Shown piece by piece: positions 11,070-20,398 of a stretch of DNA of 64,000 nt. The stretch covers positions 1-64,000 of the forward strand of contig CAIRGS010000127.1 of the NCBI GenBank assembly GCA_903878125.1, read 5' to 3'. Under the pieces are notes generated by a model that was not told where the DNA came from, ran no database searches, and worked only from the letters and a program-made list of their open reading frames with translations. The stretch comes from an uncultured Nitrosomonadales bacterium. GTDB taxonomy: Bacteria; Pseudomonadota; Gammaproteobacteria; Burkholderiales; Gallionellaceae. Numbering within the stretch: the stretch's first letter is position 1; each line of letters begins with the position of its first letter. Position numbers and translations under genes: made by a program.

Positions 11070-11801
11070 ATGAGCGCAATATCATTATTTTCGGCACCGC
11101 ATCTTCCTGTGATGACCTGGGCTCAGGTCAAGCGCTTGGTACCGTTGACTTTTATCATCCTGCTGCACTTCGTTTTTTTCTACGCATTGCTAAACGGCTG
11201 GTTCTATCAAGCCAGGCAAGCATTACCAAAAGCAGAACCAGAATCACCAAAAGAAATATTTGTCAGCTTAATCACCGTCGACAATACACCCGAACCACCG
11301 CCGCCAGAACCTCAACCAACACCACCGAAACCAGTGCCGGTCGTAAAGAAAACGGTTACTCCGCCACTGGTAATTCCGGTTATTAACAAAGCGCCGTCGG
11401 AACAAGCCATCACAGCACCGCCCGTTCCTCCGCAACCGCCTGCCCCACCCAAACCGGCTGTAGTGGCTCCGGCCCCTGAACCGACACCGCCTGCCCCCCC
11501 GCCCCCGCCCTCTCAGCCCAAGACTGTTACAACCGGCGTGCAGTATCTCCGCGCACCTGAACCGGAATATCCAGCCCTTGCCCGACGCATGGGTGAAGAA
11601 GGGCGTGTTACGCTACGCGTATTGGTGAATGAGAGTGGCCGCCCGACCCGGGTCGACATACAGAAAACATCGGGCTCGCCGCGACTCGACGAAGCAGCGC
11701 GGCAAGCAGTCCTGCGTGCAATATTCAAGCCGCATATGGAAGATGGCAGAGCAACCACCGTTTATGCCATCGTGCCTATTACCTTTCAGTTGGATAATTA
11801 A
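11070..11801 (+). CDS. tonB: TonB energy transducer
   Basis: N-terminal TM, Pro-rich central region, C-terminal YPALARRMGEEGRVTLRVLVNESGRPTRVDIQKTSGSPRLDEAA. Confidence 0.93.
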   Translation: MSAISLFSAPHLPVMTWAQVKRLVPLTFIILLHFVFFYALLNGWFYQARQALPKAEPESPKEIFVSLITVDNTPEPPPPEPQPTPPKPVPVVKKTVTPPLVIPVINKAPSEQAITAPPVPPQPPAPPKPAVVAPAPEPTPPAPPPPPSQPKTVTTGVQYLRAPEPEYPALARRMGEEGRVTLRVLVNESGRPTRVDIQKTSGSPRLDEAARQAVLRAIFKPHMEDGRATTVYAIVPITFQLDN

Positions 11802-11814
11802 AGAAGGAATCATC

Positions 11815-12543
11815 ATGCAAGCAAATCCTTACGGACTAGAAAGTTTATGGATTCAAGGTGATTTGATCACCAAAGGCGTTACCGTGCTACTTGTCATCAT
11901 GTCGATCGCATCGTGGTACGTGATTGTCACTAAAGCACTGCAACTATTGACCTATCGTCGTGCATCACATGCTGCCGGTCACGCATTCTGGGATACCACC
12001 AACTTGGCTGAAGGTGTTGCCACGCTTGGCACCAACAATCCATTTTCCGATATCGCACAGGCAGGTATAACCGCCATGCGCCATCATGCTGCGCACAAAG
12101 GCCATTTGCACGATCAGCTATTAGTCAGCGATTGGGTTACGCTGTCCTTGCGGCAAGCGATAGATGACACTTCCGGCAAGCTGCAAACCGGTATGGCTGT
12201 ATTGGCGTCGGTCGGTTCGACCGCGCCGTTTGTCGGACTGCTCGGTACGGTGTGGGGTATTTATCACGCTCTGGTGTCGATCGGCACTTCGGGTCAAGCG
12301 AGTATCGACAAGGTCGCGGGACCAGTAGGCGAAGCATTGATCATGACAGCGCTTGGCTTGGCGGTAGCGATTCCGGCCACCTTCGGCTATAACGCTTTAG
12401 TCCGAAGCAATAAATCCACTATTGCAAAACTGAATAAATTCGGGTTCGACTTACACGCGCTGTTCATCACTGGCGCCCGCTCCAGCACTACCGACACTGT
12501 CGGCGATAATGGCGCTAACATTGCCGCCGTCAGGAGTGCATAA
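11815..12543 (+). CDS. exbB: ExbB (MotA/TolQ/ExbB proton channel)
   Basis: GSTAPFVGLLGTVWGIYHALVSIG...EALIMTALGLAVAIPATFGYN; ATG at 11815 with upstream GAAGGA. Confidence 0.94.
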   Translation: MQANPYGLESLWIQGDLITKGVTVLLVIMSIASWYVIVTKALQLLTYRRASHAAGHAFWDTTNLAEGVATLGTNNPFSDIAQAGITAMRHHAAHKGHLHDQLLVSDWVTLSLRQAIDDTSGKLQTGMAVLASVGSTAPFVGLLGTVWGIYHALVSIGTSGQASIDKVAGPVGEALIMTALGLAVAIPATFGYNALVRSNKSTIAKLNKFGFDLHALFITGARSSTTDTVGDNGANIAAVRSA

Positions 12544-12959
12544 TGGCAATGGGCTCCCTGTCTGAATCGGATGATGACTTTAACCCTGAGATTAACACCA
12601 CACCGTTAGTCGACGTAATGCTGGTGCTGCTGATTATTTTTATCATCACAATTCCGGTCATGAACCATAGCGTAAAAATTGATTTGCCACGCGCAACGAA
12701 CCAGCGCGATGAAATCAAACCGGAGAGCATCAACCTGTCAATTGATGCGCAAGGCCTTATGTATTGGAATACCGAAATCATTGATGCGGCGCAAATGAGT
12801 ACCCGTATCGCCGAGGCTTCGAAAAAATTACCGCAGCCTGAACTGCATATCCGTGCCGAACGAACGACTCAATACGAAAAAATTGTAGAGGTAATGGCTG
12901 CCGCACAGACTGGCGGTTTAAGTAAAATCGGATTCGTAACTGATCCGAAAACCAAGTAG
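12543..12959 (+). CDS. exbD: ExbD biopolymer transport protein
   Basis: INTTPLVDVMLVLLIIFIITIPVM; start overlaps exbB stop. Confidence 0.95.
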   Translation: MAMGSLSESDDDFNPEINTTPLVDVMLVLLIIFIITIPVMNHSVKIDLPRATNQRDEIKPESINLSIDAQGLMYWNTEIIDAAQMSTRIAEASKKLPQPELHIRAERTTQYEKIVEVMAAAQTGGLSKIGFVTDPKTK

Positions 12960-13254
12960 CGGGGCGATAACAATCCACACCGGAGCGGACGTACTGCGCT
13001 AATAACTGTCTCATTGCATTAACTGCATCAGGACTGAGCGCCATGCTCAGAAAAATCCGTAAAATATATTGAGCACTGAACAGGTGCTCTTTGTGCGAAA
13101 AAATCTCGATACCGGGGGGCATGGGTCGATGGTCGCACAAAGCCCGGGTAGGCAGCCATATCTGGCATGATACGGCTATCCATGGCAAAATATTTTTACA
13201 ATGCGGTTTTAAAGAACGACGCTCAATCAAGAAAATTTAAAGGATAGCCTACTA

Positions 13255-13680
13255 ATGATTACGCCAAACAACCTCAAGACTGTAGGCCTCAAGACTACGC
13301 TGCCACGCCTAAAAATCCTCAACCTGTTTGAAAATTCCGAAGTACGGCACTTAAGTGCCGAAGATGTTTATAAAATGCTTATCGGAGAAGGGCTCGATGT
13401 CGGTCTGGCAACGGTATACCGGGTACTGACACAGTTCGAGCAGGCAGGACTGCTAGTCCGCCACCACTTTGAAACTGGCAAAGCGGTGTTCGAGCTTAAC
13501 AAAGGTGGTCACCATGACCATTTAATATGTTTGCAATGTGGTCGGGTTGAAGAATTCCACGACTCCGCAATCGAAAAACGCCAAATAAAAGTTGCCGATG
13601 ACCTTGGTTTCACGATCCGTGACCACGCGCTTTACCTTTATGCTGACTGCACTAAAGTCAATTGCCAATACAAAACATAA
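13255..13680 (+). CDS. fur: ferric uptake regulator
   Basis: [20 protein letters not shown]...[18 protein letters not shown]...[16 protein letters not shown]. Confidence 0.96.
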   Translation: MITPNNLKTVGLKTTLPRLKILNLFENSEVRHLSAEDVYKMLIGEGLDVGLATVYRVLTQFEQAGLLVRHHFETGKAVFELNKGGHHDHLICLQCGRVEEFHDSAIEKRQIKVADDLGFTIRDHALYLYADCTKVNCQYKT

Positions 13681-13772
13681 ACGCAACTCAAGGGCGAGTG
13701 ATATGTTTTTGGCTGATTAAAGCAAGACTGGCTCAAATCCAGAGTCCGCCTAAATGCAAAAACAGCCCTGCT

Positions 13773-14855
13773 TCATGACACGGCATTTTGAATGATGGGA
13801 AAAACGACCACATGATCCACTTCCAAACGGATCCCGATCCACTCACCGATGGCATGGTTATGGTGGCTCGGCACCAAGGAAAGCACGCGGTTGCCGCCCG
13901 GCAGGCGTAAGGTATAAAGAATATCCGCACCGCGAAATGCCTTGTGCTCAACCTGGGCAAGCAGGGGACTCGCATCATCATGGATAATATCGTCCGGGCG
14001 TAGCAACACCTCCACCTCGCACCCATTATTACTGCCCTCATCACAACCTGCAGTAGCGCGAACGCCAGGAGTTTTGCTATGTAGCGTACCCAGCTCGATT
14101 TCAACCTGGCTAGCGTTAAGTACCTTCCCCGGTAGCAAGACGCCTTGACCAACGAAATCAGCGACGAAGCGGTTCTCGGGCAGATGGTACAAATTGTAGG
14201 CTGTGTCCCACTGCTGGATCTCTCCATCATGCATGACCCCTATCATGTCGCCCATGGCGAATGCTTCATGCTGATCGTGAGTGACGATAATAGCGGTAGC
14301 GCCCTGCTGCTTGATTATGTCGCGCACCTCAAGCGAAAGTCGTTCGCGCAGCTCAACATCCAGATTTGAAAACGGCTCGTCCATCAACAATAGGTTCGGG
14401 CAGGGCGCTAACGCGCGAGCCAATGCCACGCGCTGCTGCTGACCACCGGAAAGCTCATGCGGATAAGCTTGGTCACTCCCTTCCAGTCCAACTGTTTGCA
14501 ACAACTCTTCCACACGCTTGTTGCGTTCGGTGCGAGATTGTCCATGCAAGCCAAAGCCCACGTTGGCGGCTACATTCAAATGTGGAAACAGGGCATAGTC
14601 CTGAAATACCATGCCGATACGACGTTTCTCGGCAGGAACAATCAAACCGGGTGCACTCACCCGCTCGCCGTTAAGCACAATTTCACCACCCATAATGGGC
14701 TCGAATCCGGCGATAGCGCGGAGCACGGTGGTCTTGCCGCACCCTGATGGACCAAGCAGGCAGCCAATGTCGCCAGCATTAAGCACAAAGGAGAGGTCGC
14801 GCAATACTTTGCGTGCCGCGTAGGACTGACTGACGTGTTTAAGTTCAAGTAGCAT
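13773..14855 (-). CDS. fbpC: Fe(3+) ABC transporter ATP-binding protein
   Basis: GPSGCGKTTVLRAIAGFE, LSGGQQQRVALARALA, LLMDEPFSNLD; adjacent permease and binding protein. Confidence 0.93.
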   Translation of the reverse strand: MLLELKHVSQSYAARKVLRDLSFVLNAGDIGCLLGPSGCGKTTVLRAIAGFEPIMGGEIVLNGERVSAPGLIVPAEKRRIGMVFQDYALFPHLNVAANVGFGLHGQSRTERNKRVEELLQTVGLEGSDQAYPHELSGGQQQRVALARALAPCPNLLLMDEPFSNLDVELRERLSLEVRDIIKQQGATAIIVTHDQHEAFAMGDMIGVMHDGEIQQWDTAYNLYHLPENRFVADFVGQGVLLPGKVLNASQVEIELGTLHSKTPGVRATAGCDEGSNNGCEVEVLLRPDDIIHDDASPLLAQVEHKAFRGADILYTLRLPGGNRVLSLVPSHHNHAIGEWIGIRLEVDHVVVFPIIQNAVS

Positions 14856-15030
14856 TATTTAGCAGGCTTCGATTTTTATATATTCAACCACATAGCTGTA
14901 ACCTAGAAACTTCCCCTACAGATCTCGGATGTTAAAAACTTCCTCTAGCCTTTTTTATGAAATATAGGGTTTATGAAACATATGGTGCCCTACCCTGCTT
15001 TCGTTCAAACCTGACCCTGACACACCGGCG

Positions 15031-16692
15031 CTATTTTGAGCGATATCTGGTCAGCAAAATCACTGGTGCCAATCCAACCAGCACCAGTGCCACGGCGGGT
15101 AATGCAGCTCGGTTCCACTCGCCTCCCGAGGTCATCTCGAACACCCTCACTGCCAGCGTATCCCATCCAAACGGTCGAGTCATCAACGTAATCGGCATTT
15201 CCTTCATCACGTCCACAAATACCAGCGCTGCTGCCGTTAACAGGCCGCCACGCAATATCGGCAAATGCACCCGGGCAATCAAGCTGACACCAGACACGCC
15301 CAAGCTGCGCGCAGCCTCATCCACGCTCCGTGTAATGCGATGCATTTGACTTTCTATCGGACTGTGGGCCACCGCCAGAAAGCGAACCAGATATGCCAGA
15401 AGCATTACCATCAAAGAGCCTTGCAACAGCGGCGACTGCACCCAGCCCGCAGCCACTAGATGATTATCCAGCCACGCTACCGGAATGAATATCCCCACCG
15501 CCAGCACTGCCCCTGGTAGCGCGTAACCAATGGTGGCGATGCGTGCCGTCATGCGTAACAGCAAACCGGGATGCTGGCGCGCGCTATAGCTCAATAGCAA
15601 GGCAACTGCTCCTGCCAATAGCGCAGCAAAAGTAGCCAACGCCAACGAATGCCAGAAAAAATCCAGGTAACGCGCATCCAAGTCTTGCTCCACTACTTCT
15701 GACGCCCACAGCAGTAACTGAGTGACAGGTATGATAAATCCAAGTGCCAGCACTGCCAGGCAAAAACCGGCAGCCAGCCAAGCCCGGGCGCCCGTGAGCA
15801 AAATGCGAGCCTGGACGCTATGTTTCCCCGTCTGGGTATAGTGCATGCGTGAGCGGGTCTGCTGCTCTGACAGTAACACCACCAACACGAAAACAATCAG
15901 CAAAGATGCTAACTGAGAAGCGGCTTGGAGCGAAAACAGCGAGAACCACGCCTTATAGATAGCAGTGGTGAACGTATCGTAATTGAATACCGCCACTGTG
16001 CCAAAGTCCGCCAAGGTTTCCATCAGGGCCAACATCACTCCGCCCACAATCCAAGGCCGCGCCATCGGCAGAGCCACCCGAAAAAACCCGACTTCAGGGG
16101 ACAACCCAAGGGACTGCGCCACCTCCAGCGCGTGTTTACCTTGGGTGAGAAAAGCATTTCTAGCAATCAGATAAACATAGGGGTAAAGCGCCAGAGTCAT
16201 CACCGCGATGACGCCACCGCTCGAGCGAATCGGCGGAAACTCAATCGGCCCCCACCATTCTCGCGCCAGGGTTTGTACCGGCCCGGTAAAATCAAGCAAA
16301 CCGATAGCGACAAATGCCGTCACATAGGCGGGAATCGCCAGCGGCAATAATAGTGCCCAGGAAAACTGCTTGCGTCCCGGAAACTCACATACAGCCGTGA
16401 GCCACGCCAGGGAAACCCCAATTATCGCCACACCCAATCCCACTCCCAAAACCAGCCAAAAGGTATTGGTCAGCAATTGCGGCAACTGATATTCCACCAG
16501 ATGCGCCCAGATTTCCCGTTCCGGCGTTAGCAATGAGCTAAGCACCACCACGACTGGAACCAAGGTGAGCATAGCAATCAGCAGTGCCGCCAGGAGCCAA
16601 CCGCTGGGTAAGCGGAACTTAAAACTAAAAGCGCCCGCTGTGGGCGCTTTTGCAATAGACACTTTTGCAATGGACATGGGCAATCGCTGCAT
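15031..16692 (-). CDS. fbpB: Fe(3+) ABC transporter permease
   Basis: 553 aa double-length permease; EAARSLGVSGVSLIARVHLPILRGG EAA motif; downstream of fbpA. Start could also be the internal Met near 16677. Confidence 0.92.
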   Translation of the reverse strand: MQRLPMSIAKVSIAKAPTAGAFSFKFRLPSGWLLAALLIAMLTLVPVVVVLSSLLTPEREIWAHLVEYQLPQLLTNTFWLVLGVGLGVAIIGVSLAWLTAVCEFPGRKQFSWALLLPLAIPAYVTAFVAIGLLDFTGPVQTLAREWWGPIEFPPIRSSGGVIAVMTLALYPYVYLIARNAFLTQGKHALEVAQSLGLSPEVGFFRVALPMARPWIVGGVMLALMETLADFGTVAVFNYDTFTTAIYKAWFSLFSLQAASQLASLLIVFVLVVLLSEQQTRSRMHYTQTGKHSVQARILLTGARAWLAAGFCLAVLALGFIIPVTQLLLWASEVVEQDLDARYLDFFWHSLALATFAALLAGAVALLLSYSARQHPGLLLRMTARIATIGYALPGAVLAVGIFIPVAWLDNHLVAAGWVQSPLLQGSLMVMLLAYLVRFLAVAHSPIESQMHRITRSVDEAARSLGVSGVSLIARVHLPILRGGLLTAAALVFVDVMKEMPITLMTRPFGWDTLAVRVFEMTSGGEWNRAALPAVALVLVGLAPVILLTRYRSK

Positions 16693-16700
16693 TTAGCTAC

Positions 16701-17729
16701 TTATTTATAATTGGCACGATCCATTAATTTAACTGCAGCGGCTTGCAATTCACCTGCTTTAACCACGTTAAGGGGGTTTTGCTTGAATTCGCCCCAAGCC
16801 GCAACCGTGGCATCAGACTTCACCTTGGGATTGACTGGATATTCCATGTTTACATCAGCAAACATATTCTGAGCCTTTTCTGAGGACAGCCACTCAAGGA
16901 ACTTGACCGCCTCCGCTTGATGTTTGGCATGGCGAGTGATGCCTGCGCCGGAAATATTCACATGCACGCCGCTGCCTTTCGTATTCTGATTTGGCCAGAA
17001 AATCGCAAGCGGAAGGTTAGACTTTTTCTTCATCAGGCCGCCGAAATAATAAGTATTGACCACCGTTATATCGCACTGCCCGGCGGCCACTGCATCCATT
17101 GCTCGGGTATCGTCGGATACAGGGGGAGTGGCGAGGTTAGCCACCCAGGATTTTACGATCTGCTCAGTTTTAGGCTCACCATATTCCTGAATCATCATCG
17201 CCACCAACGATTGGTTATACACCGACTTCGAGGTGCGCAAACATAAGCGCCCTTTCCACTTTGGATTACCCAAGTCTTCGTAGGTAGAAAGAGCAACTGG
17301 TTTCACTTTGTCCTTGTTGTAAATGATAGTGCGGGCACGCGCCGACAATCCGAACCACTGGTTAGCCGGGTCACGCAAATGGGCGGGAACATTATCTGAC
17401 AGCGTCCTGGATTGCACTGGCTGCAATAGCCCCAGATTGGTTGCTTGCCACAGATTTCCGGCGTCTACCGTAATCAACATGTCGGCGGGAGTATTGGCTC
17501 CCTCCGCTTTTAGCTTTTGTAGCAATGGCCCTGCCTTGTCAGTGAGGAACTTGATAGTGGTGCCGGTTTCCTTGGTATAGGCGTCGAATAGCGGCTTAAT
17601 GAGCTGTTCGTTACGCTCCGAATAAACCACAATTTCATTGGCGGCGTAAGCAGTCATTGCCACCGTTAGCATGGAAGTAGCGGCAAGAATGCCGGAAAGG
17701 CGAGGTAAAAACGACAGGCGTTTGTCCAT
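16701..17729 (-). CDS. fbpA: Fe(3+) ABC transporter substrate-binding protein
   Basis: ANEIVVYSERNEQLIKPLFDAYTKETGTTIKF; signal peptide; Fur-box-like palindrome upstream. Confidence 0.94.
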   Translation of the reverse strand: MDKRLSFLPRLSGILAATSMLTVAMTAYAANEIVVYSERNEQLIKPLFDAYTKETGTTIKFLTDKAGPLLQKLKAEGANTPADMLITVDAGNLWQATNLGLLQPVQSRTLSDNVPAHLRDPANQWFGLSARARTIIYNKDKVKPVALSTYEDLGNPKWKGRLCLRTSKSVYNQSLVAMMIQEYGEPKTEQIVKSWVANLATPPVSDDTRAMDAVAAGQCDITVVNTYYFGGLMKKKSNLPLAIFWPNQNTKGSGVHVNISGAGITRHAKHQAEAVKFLEWLSSEKAQNMFADVNMEYPVNPKVKSDATVAAWGEFKQNPLNVVKAGELQAAAVKLMDRANYK

Positions 17730-17800
17730 TTTTATAAACTCCTAAGTGTCAGTTGGATGCATTAATTGAGAACAAAACCGAGTATGCGCTAGTTAACCAC

Positions 17801-17820
17801 AAATGATAATAATTATCAAA
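17801..17820 (-). promoter_or_regulatory. Fur box upstream of fbpA
   Basis: AAATGATAATAATTATCAAA contains near-palindromic TGATAATAATTATCA, resembling GATAATGATAATCATTATC; about 72 bp upstream of fbpA start. Confidence 0.8.
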
Positions 17821-17866
17821 CGCGACAAAAATATACTCCTTAGTTACTTGTTGTTCTTGAAAAGTC

Positions 17867-18379
17867 TCAACTGTCATTCCGGGCTACGGACTGAAGGATA
17901 CGCCGCGCGCCATTAAAACGTTTCGCCCAATATCGCTCGCCCATGTCGGAGACCATCACACTCTCGGATTTGCTGCTGGATGCGTGGACAAAACGATTGT
18001 CGCCCAGATAAATGCCAACGTGGTTAAAGGTGCGCTTCATGGTATTAAAGAAAACCAGATCGCCAAGCTGAAGCTCAGCCCGATGAATTTTCAAACTAGT
18101 CCGACTAATCGCTAGTGCATTATGAGGGAGCAGTATTCCAGTAGCTATGCTGTATACATGGCATACGAAGCCGCTGCAATCCATACCAGTATCGGAAGAC
18201 TGCCCGCCTGATTTATAACTCGTACCAATCAAGCTCATGGCGTAGAGCAGTAATTCAGCACGCGGGCCATCTTCGGCTGTGGAAAGGATAGGCGCATCGT
18301 TCTTGACAACGTCATCCGCCCAAGCGCTATGGAACGTGCCTAGCAACAAATTAACCAACAGGATTATTATTAAACGCAT
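17867..18379 (-). CDS. NlpC/P60-family peptidoglycan hydrolase with signal peptide
   Basis: GTSYKSGGQSSDTGMDCSGFVCHVYS (catalytic Cys), NHVGIYLGDNRFVHASS; likely start Met at 18379. Confidence 0.9.
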   Translation of the reverse strand: MRLIIILLVNLLLGTFHSAWADDVVKNDAPILSTAEDGPRAELLLYAMSLIGTSYKSGGQSSDTGMDCSGFVCHVYSIATGILLPHNALAISRTSLKIHRAELQLGDLVFFNTMKRTFNHVGIYLGDNRFVHASSSKSESVMVSDMGERYWAKRFNGARRILQSVARNDS

Positions 18380-18576
18380 GTAAATGAAATAGAAAATTAG
18401 ATAATAATTCGAAACTGACTTAGAGCAATACATTTTAACTTGAAACGGTTAGCCAGTGTCGCCGTATAATAAATTACACTTTTACCAAGTTCGAGTTTGC
18501 AGGTTAAATGCAAAGATCAGATGGAACATAAGTGCAGTATCGTCGCAACTTAACAATATTTTTGAAAGGAATCTTC

Positions 18577-19344
18577 ATGTTGACAACAAAATACTGCGTA
18601 ACTGGACGATGGCTTCCGACGTTAATCGCCAGCTTTGGTTTGGCATGGGGAGTTAACGGATATGCTTCGCCTCAATTGGATAGTGTGCCAGCTGTAAACG
18701 AGAGTTACCAAGAGGCGGTTAACAGCCCAATAAGGACCATTGAAGACAGGCGTGCTGATGCAACGCGCAAACCATTAGAGTTCCTGCAGTTCGCCCGAGT
18801 GCGGCCGGGTATGCTGGTAATGGATATTTCAGCAGGCGGGGGAAATACCTCGCAGCTACTCGCACTGGCTGTTGGAAGCAAAGGTACCGTCTGGGCGCAA
18901 GGGGACCAACTACGGCCAGCACTCGCCAAACGATTGGCCGATCATCCCCAGTCGAACATCATTCCGGTAACAAGCTCTTTCGAAGACCCGATACCCAGTG
19001 ATACCCCCAGACTGGACTTGATTACCATCATCCTGAACTACCATGATATCGCCAATAAACCCGTTGACCGTACCAAACTAAACCAACAATTGTTTGATGC
19101 ATTGAAATCTGGCGGACATCTCGTCGTCATCGATCACTCTGCAAAACCGGGTAGTGGCGTTTCAGCTACAAAGTCGCTTCACCGTATTGACGAAAAAGTC
19201 GTTGGTGAAGAATTTCTGAAAGCAGGTTTCCAGCTCGAAGAAGAAAGTAACTTTCTACACAACTCGTCTGACCTTCGTGATCAAGCTTTCTTCAAAATGA
19301 ATATTCCGTCAGACAAATTCGCCTTGCGCTTCGTCAAGCCTTGA
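18577..19344 (+). CDS. predicted class I SAM-dependent methyltransferase (COG4798-like) with N-terminal signal peptide
   Basis: RKPLEFLQFARVRPGMLVMDISAGGGNTSQLLALAVGSKGTVWAQ; N-terminal hydrophobic segment ending AWGVNGYASPQ. Confidence 0.8.
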   Translation: MLTTKYCVTGRWLPTLIASFGLAWGVNGYASPQLDSVPAVNESYQEAVNSPIRTIEDRRADATRKPLEFLQFARVRPGMLVMDISAGGGNTSQLLALAVGSKGTVWAQGDQLRPALAKRLADHPQSNIIPVTSSFEDPIPSDTPRLDLITIILNYHDIANKPVDRTKLNQQLFDALKSGGHLVVIDHSAKPGSGVSATKSLHRIDEKVVGEEFLKAGFQLEEESNFLHNSSDLRDQAFFKMNIPSDKFALRFVKP

Positions 19345-19353
19345 TGGATAGAG

Positions 19354-19373
19354 GCGTCCATTGCCATGGACGC
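19354..19373 (+). terminator. stem-loop immediately 3' of the first methyltransferase
   Basis: GCGTCCA-TTGCCA-TGGACGC perfect 7-bp stem; related sequence follows the second copy (20410..20432); no clear U-tract. Confidence 0.45.
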
Positions 19374-19415
19374 TTACCTACACACGTTTTGGACGTTAGG
19401 GCTACGCTAATCAAG

Positions 19416-19497
19416 TCCGTTCGCGTTGAGCTTGTCGAAACGCACTCCCTGCAAATCAATAATTTGCAAATGGCTTCGACAGGCTCAGCCCGAACGG
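19416..19497. repeat. palindromic repeat element (REP-like)
   Basis: TCCGTTCGCGTTGAGCTTGTCGAAAC ... GCTTCGACAGGCTCAGCCCGAACGG inverted arms, with nested GCAAAT-CAATA-ATTTGC hairpin between them. Confidence 0.75.
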
Positions 19498-19561
19498 GGG
19501 GGCTTGTTCAGCATTGCGTTAGCGTTCCTTTGTGTCTGTAGGCAAGCTCCAAACAAATAAG

Positions 19562-20398
19562 ATGACTGACCTGCCAAAAAATATCCTGCGCATTGATATT
19601 TTTGAAAAGATTTTATTGATTGCACAAACCTGCTTGGCTGGTCGATGGGTATTAATGCTGATCGCCATCTTTGGCTTTATATGCGGAGAATTGGCATGGG
19701 GAATAAACGGATACGCCGCACCTGAATTAAGCAACACGCGAACACTATCCGACATTTACCAACAGGCTGCTAGCAGCCCAATACGTACCAATGAAGACAA
19801 GCGTGCCGATGCTACTCGCAAACCGGTTGAGTTCCTGCAGTTCGCCCAAGTGCGGCCAGGTATGCAGGTACTGGATCTCGCAACTGGCAATGGATACACG
19901 ACACAACTGCTGGCGCTGGTTGTTGGAAGCACCGGAACGGTATGGGCGCAAGGGGACAATCAACGGCCCGCATTCATCAAACGATTGGCCGATCACCCCC
20001 AGTCGAACATTGTGCCAGTGATACGCCCTTCCGAAGACCCCATACCCGATGCTGCGCCCAAACTGGATTTGATTACCAACATCATGAATTATCACAATGG
20101 CAGCTACCTGTCGGTTGCCCGTCGTGCCAGTTTGAATCAGCGATTATTCAAAGCGTTGAAGTCTGGCGGACACCTCATCGTGATCGACCACTCCACCAAG
20201 ACGGGCACTGATATTACAACGGCAAAAACGCTCCATCGCATTGACCAGACTATCGTTTTGGATGAGCTTCAAAAAGCTGGTTTCCGGCTTGAACAAAAAA
20301 GTAACTTTCTTCGCAATCCGGCCGACCCTCGCAATCAAACTTATTTCGATATGGAAATACCGACAGACAAATTCGCATTTCGCTTGGTCAAGCCGTGA
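19562..20398 (+). CDS. second predicted methyltransferase, paralog of 18577..19344, with N-terminal hydrophobic/signal segment
   Basis: RKPVEFLQFAQVRPGMQVLDLATGNGYTTQLLALVVGSTGTVWAQGDNQRPAFIKRLADHPQSN; start uncertain (19532 or 19562). Confidence 0.8.
   Translation: MTDLPKNILRIDIFEKILLIAQTCLAGRWVLMLIAIFGFICGELAWGINGYAAPELSNTRTLSDIYQQAASSPIRTNEDKRADATRKPVEFLQFAQVRPGMQVLDLATGNGYTTQLLALVVGSTGTVWAQGDNQRPAFIKRLADHPQSNIVPVIRPSEDPIPDAAPKLDLITNIMNYHNGSYLSVARRASLNQRLFKALKSGGHLIVIDHSTKTGTDITTAKTLHRIDQTIVLDELQKAGFRLEQKSNFLRNPADPRNQTYFDMEIPTDKFAFRLVKP

Noticed and set aside
12778-13230. 150-aa minus-strand ORF between exbD and fur
   Set aside because: Overlaps the exbD 3' end antisense, no recognisable family, no convincing RBS; treated as non-coding.
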